From: Alitta virens
Taxonomy: Eukaryota > Annelida > Polychaeta > Phyllodocida > Nereididae
Length of the DNA: 64,000 nucleotides
Reading direction: 5' to 3'
NCBI GenBank assembly: GCA_932294295.1
Contig: OW028583.1
Coordinates: forward strand, 1,639,501-1,703,500
Shown here: positions 60,865 through 64,000 of the stretch, one piece after another
How the letters are laid out: the number at the start of each line of letters is the position of its first letter
Position numbering within the stretch: the stretch's first letter is position 1
The notes under the pieces: model-generated
Seen by the model: the letters and a program-made list of their open reading frames with translations, nothing else
What the model was told of the DNA's origin: nothing
Databases searched by the model: none
Translations under genes and position numbers: made by a program

Positions 60865-63489
60865 ACGATTAGGCCATGTAGTCGGTATTCATATTTTTTG
60901 CATTACTGGTCACGGATAGTGAATACAAGTACTAGTGTTGTACAGAAGGAGATATACTTCTTTCTACACTATACTAATAAATGTAAATACCTTTTCTGTG
61001 AAACTTTTGGGACCAGCCAGCATCTGTAGACGTTATACTGTCTGAAGTTTCAAGAAAGCTTGCAATGCATGATGAGGTATGCTGGACTGCAGTATGAAGT
61101 GATTGCATGGCTGGATGATTTATGATGAGGTACACTACATTCTGCCATTACCAGCTGTTGCAGCACTAAAGTAGATGGTGTGCATTTTGCCCCACACAGG
61201 ACGAAGAATTCAATTTTTTAAATGGCGTTGTTTTTGTCTTCCTTCATCAAATGGAGGAGCTTCCAGAGAGAAATATGTTGATTGTGTTCCAAATGCTTGG
61301 TTGAAAAAATAATGTACTTCCTGAGGACTGCAATGATTCTGTGAAGAAAAAAATAGAATGCTATTTTGAAAAACTTCATATATAAAGTAATATGATTAGG
61401 CCATGTAGTCGGTATTCATATTTTTTGCATTACTGGTCACGGATAGTGAATACAAGTACTAGTGTTGTACAGAAGGAGATATACTTCTTTCTACACTATA
61501 CTAATAAATGTAAATACCTTTTCTGTGATACTTTTGGGACCAGCCAGCATCTGTAGACGTTATACTGTCTGAAGTTTCAAGAAAGCTTGCAATGCATGAT
61601 GAGGTATACTGGACTGCAGGATGAAGTGATTGCATGGCTGGATGATTTATGATGAGGTACACTGCGTTCTGCCATTACCAGCTGTTACACCACTAAAGTA
61701 GATGGTGTGCATTTTGCCCCACACAGGACGAAGAATTCCATTTTTTGAAATGCAATGTTCTTGTCTTCATCAAATGGAGGAGCTTCCAGAGAGAAATATG
61801 TTGATTGTGTGCCAAGCGCTTGGTTGAAAAAATAATGTACTTCCTGAGGACTGCAATGATTCTGTGAAGAAAAAAATAGAATGCTATTTTGAAAAATTTC
61901 ATATATAAAGTAATATGATTAGGCCATGTAGTCGGTATTCATATTTTTTGCATTACTGATCACGGATAGTGAATACAAGTACTAGTGTTGTACAGAAGGA
62001 GATATACTTCTTTCTACACTATACTAATAAATGTAAATACCTTTTCTGTGATACTTTTGGGAGCTGCCAGCATCTGTATACGTTATACTGTCTGAAGTTT
62101 CAAGAAAGCCTGCAATGCATGATGAGGTATGCTGGACTGCAGGATGAAGTGATTGCATGGCTGGATAATGTATGATGAGGTACACTACGTTCTGCCATTA
62201 CCAGCTGTTGCAGCACTAAAGTAGATGGTGTGCATGCTGGCCCACGCAGGACGAAGAATTCAATTGTTTGAATGGCGATGTTCTTGTCTTCATCAAATGG
62301 AGGAGCTTCCAGAGAGAAATATGTTGATTGTGTTCCAAATGCTTGGTTGAAAAAGTAATGTACTTCCTGAGGACTGCAATGATTCTGTGAAGAAAAAAAT
62401 AGAATGCTATTTTGAAAAATTTTATATATAAAGTAATATGATTAGGCCATGTAGTCGGTATTCATATTTTTTGCATTACTGATCACGGATAGTGAATACA
62501 AGTACTAGTGTTGTACAGAAGGAGATATTCTTCTTTCTACACTATACAAATAAATGCAAATACCTTTTTTGTGATAGTTTTGGGAGCTGCCAGCATTTGT
62601 AAACGTTATACTGTCTGAAGTTTCAAGAAAGCTTGCAATGCATGATGAGGTATGCTGGACTGCAGGATGAAGTGATTGCATGGCTGGATGATTTATGATG
62701 AGCTACACTACATTCTGCCATTACCAGCTGTTGCAGCACTAAAGTAGATGGTGTGCATTTTGCCCCACACAGGACGAAGAATTCAATTTTTTAAATGGCT
62801 CTGTTTTTGTCTTCCTTCATCAAATGGAGGAGCTTCCAGAGAGAAATATGTTGATTGTGTTCCAAATGCTTGGTTGAAAAAGTAATGTACTTCCTGAGGA
62901 CTGCAATGATTCTGTGAAGAAAAAAATAGAATGCTATTTTGAAAAACTTCATATATAAAGTAATATGATTAGGCCATGTAGTCGGTATTCATATTTTTTG
63001 CATTACTGGTCACGGATAGTGAATACAAGTACTATTGTTGTACAGAAGGAGATATACTTCTTTCTACACTATACTAATAAATGTAAATACCTTTTCTGTG
63101 ATACTTTTGGGACCAGCCAGCATCTGTAGACGTTATACTGTCTGAAGTTTCAACAAAGCTTGCAATGCATGATGAGGTATGCTGGACTGCAGGATGAAGT
63201 GATTGCATGGCTGGATGATTTATGATGAGGTACACTACATTCTGCCATTACCAGCTGTTGCAGCACTAAAGTAGATGGTGTGCAAGCTGCCCCACACAGG
63301 ACGAAGAATTCCATTTTTTGAATGGCGATGTTCCTGTCTTCCTTCATCAAATGGAGGAGCTTCCAGAGAGAAATATGTTGATTGTGTTCCAAATGCTTGG
63401 TTGAAAAAATAATGTACTTCCTGAGGACTGCAATGATTCTGTGAAGAAAAAAATAGAATGCTATTTTGAAAAACTTCATATAAAGTAAT
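60865..63489. repeat. Five irregular monomers
   Basis: Monomers start at 60865, 61392, 61915, 62438 and 62965. The monomer at 61915 shares ACTGATCACGG with 56132 and 62438. The monomer at 62438 reuses the first half of the 59811 type (TTTTTTGTGATAG, TTTGTAAACG) with a different second half. The monomer at 62965 is 525 bp because one TA of the TATATAAA tract is missing (CTTCATATAAAG near 63475). Confidence 0.78.
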
Positions 63490-64000
63490 ATGATTAGGCC
63501 ATGTAGTCGGTATTCATATTTTTTGCATAACTGGTCACGGATAGTGAATACAAGTACTAGTGTTGTACAGAAGGGGATATTCTTCTTTCTACAGTATACA
63601 AATAAATGTAAATACCTTTTCTGTGATACTTTTGGGACCAGCCAGCATCTGTATACGTTATACTGTCTACAGTATCAAGAAAGCTTGCAATGCATGATGA
63701 GGTATACTGGACTGCAGGATGAAGTGATTGCATGGCTGGATGATTGATGATGAGGTACACTACGTTCTGCCATTACCAGCTGTTGCAGCACTAAAGTAGA
63801 TGGTGTGCATTTTGCCCCACACAGGACGAAGAATTCCATTTTTTGAATGGCGATGTTCTTGTCTCCCTTCATCAAATGGAGGAGCTTCCAGAGAGAAATA
63901 TGTTGATTGTGTTCCAAATGCTTGGTTGAAAAAATAATGTACTTCCTGAGGACTGCAATGATTCTGTGAAGAAAAAAATAGAATGCTATTTTGAAAAACT
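63490..64000. repeat. Partial monomer at right window edge
   Basis: This is 511 bp of a long-class monomer of the f type (GCATAACTGG, CTACAGTATAC, CTGTATACG, GTCTCCCTTCATC), closest to the one at 58759. About 16 bp are missing at the window end, so the array continues to the right. Confidence 0.93.

Larger units (their letters stand above)
1..64000. repeat. Satellite DNA array, ~525-bp monomer, head-to-tail
   Basis: The landmark ATGATTAGGCCATG recurs at 120 positions from 414 to 63490. The spacing is almost always 523 or 527 bp, with a few of 525, 526 or 528, one of 486 and two of 827. Every base of the window falls inside a monomer, and all copies share one orientation. No transposon ends, unrelated insertion, tRNA or rRNA signature, or plausible coding gene interrupts the array. 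Long homogeneous tandem arrays of this kind are known from eukaryotic heterochromatin, especially centromeric and pericentromeric satellites. Placing this array at a centromere is inference. I do not recognise the family by name. Recurrent reading frames of 60 to 114 codons on both strands are treated as non-coding, because the 4-bp length difference between monomer classes shifts them and they match no protein I know. Confidence 0.97.

Noticed and set aside
1..64000. CRISPR array
   Set aside because: The repeats are contiguous units of about 525 bp without unique spacers, and there are no cas genes.

Overview
The window is one uninterrupted head-to-tail tandem array of a satellite repeat and contains no recognisable gene. 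The monomer is about 525 bp. Using an invariant landmark (the ATGATTAGGCCATG box) as phase 1, I placed 120 monomer starts, from position 414 to 63490. A partial monomer lies at each window edge, so the array runs past both ends. All copies have the same orientation. I saw no transposon, no RNA gene, no unrelated insertion and no inverted segment. This points to a eukaryotic nuclear genome, in a heterochromatic, centromeric, pericentromeric or subtelomeric block. The sequence alone does not let me name the species or the chromosomal location.

Monomers fall into two main length classes, 523 and 527 bp. They usually differ by one or two copies of CTTC near phase 374-381, and that indel is linked to several diagnostic sites. 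Mosaic monomers break the linkage, which indicates gene conversion or unequal exchange.

Layout: 1-413 partial monomer; 414-4098 a prelude containing a c-d-e-f-like run; 4099-12502 and 12503-20906 two tandem copies of a 16-monomer higher-order repeat (HOR) of exactly 8404 bp with the same order of monomer lengths (monomers labelled a to p here); 20907-26164 a reshuffled partial copy; about 26165-30565 a tandem 4-monomer duplication (period 2095 bp); 29469-39379 two copies of a 4.9-kb segmental duplication, each carrying the same 827-bp fused monomer; 39310-42990 a mosaic stretch; 42991-50875 a third HOR copy (c to n) with an extra internal 3-monomer duplication (1577 bp); 50876-64000 an irregular, more mixed stretch with two very recent single-monomer duplications.

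The array yields many short recurring reading frames on both strands, up to 109 codons. They are by-products of the repetition: the 4-bp length polymorphism shifts them, nothing in them resembles a known protein, and substitutions between copies fall freely on amino-acid-changing positions. The interest here is structural and evolutionary: HOR organisation, nested duplications, rearrangement junctions that group in one part of the monomer, a nearly invariant box of about 36 bp, and short motifs (TATA-like, AATAAA, small dyads) repeated in nearly every unit. All comparisons were made by eye; none is a computed alignment.
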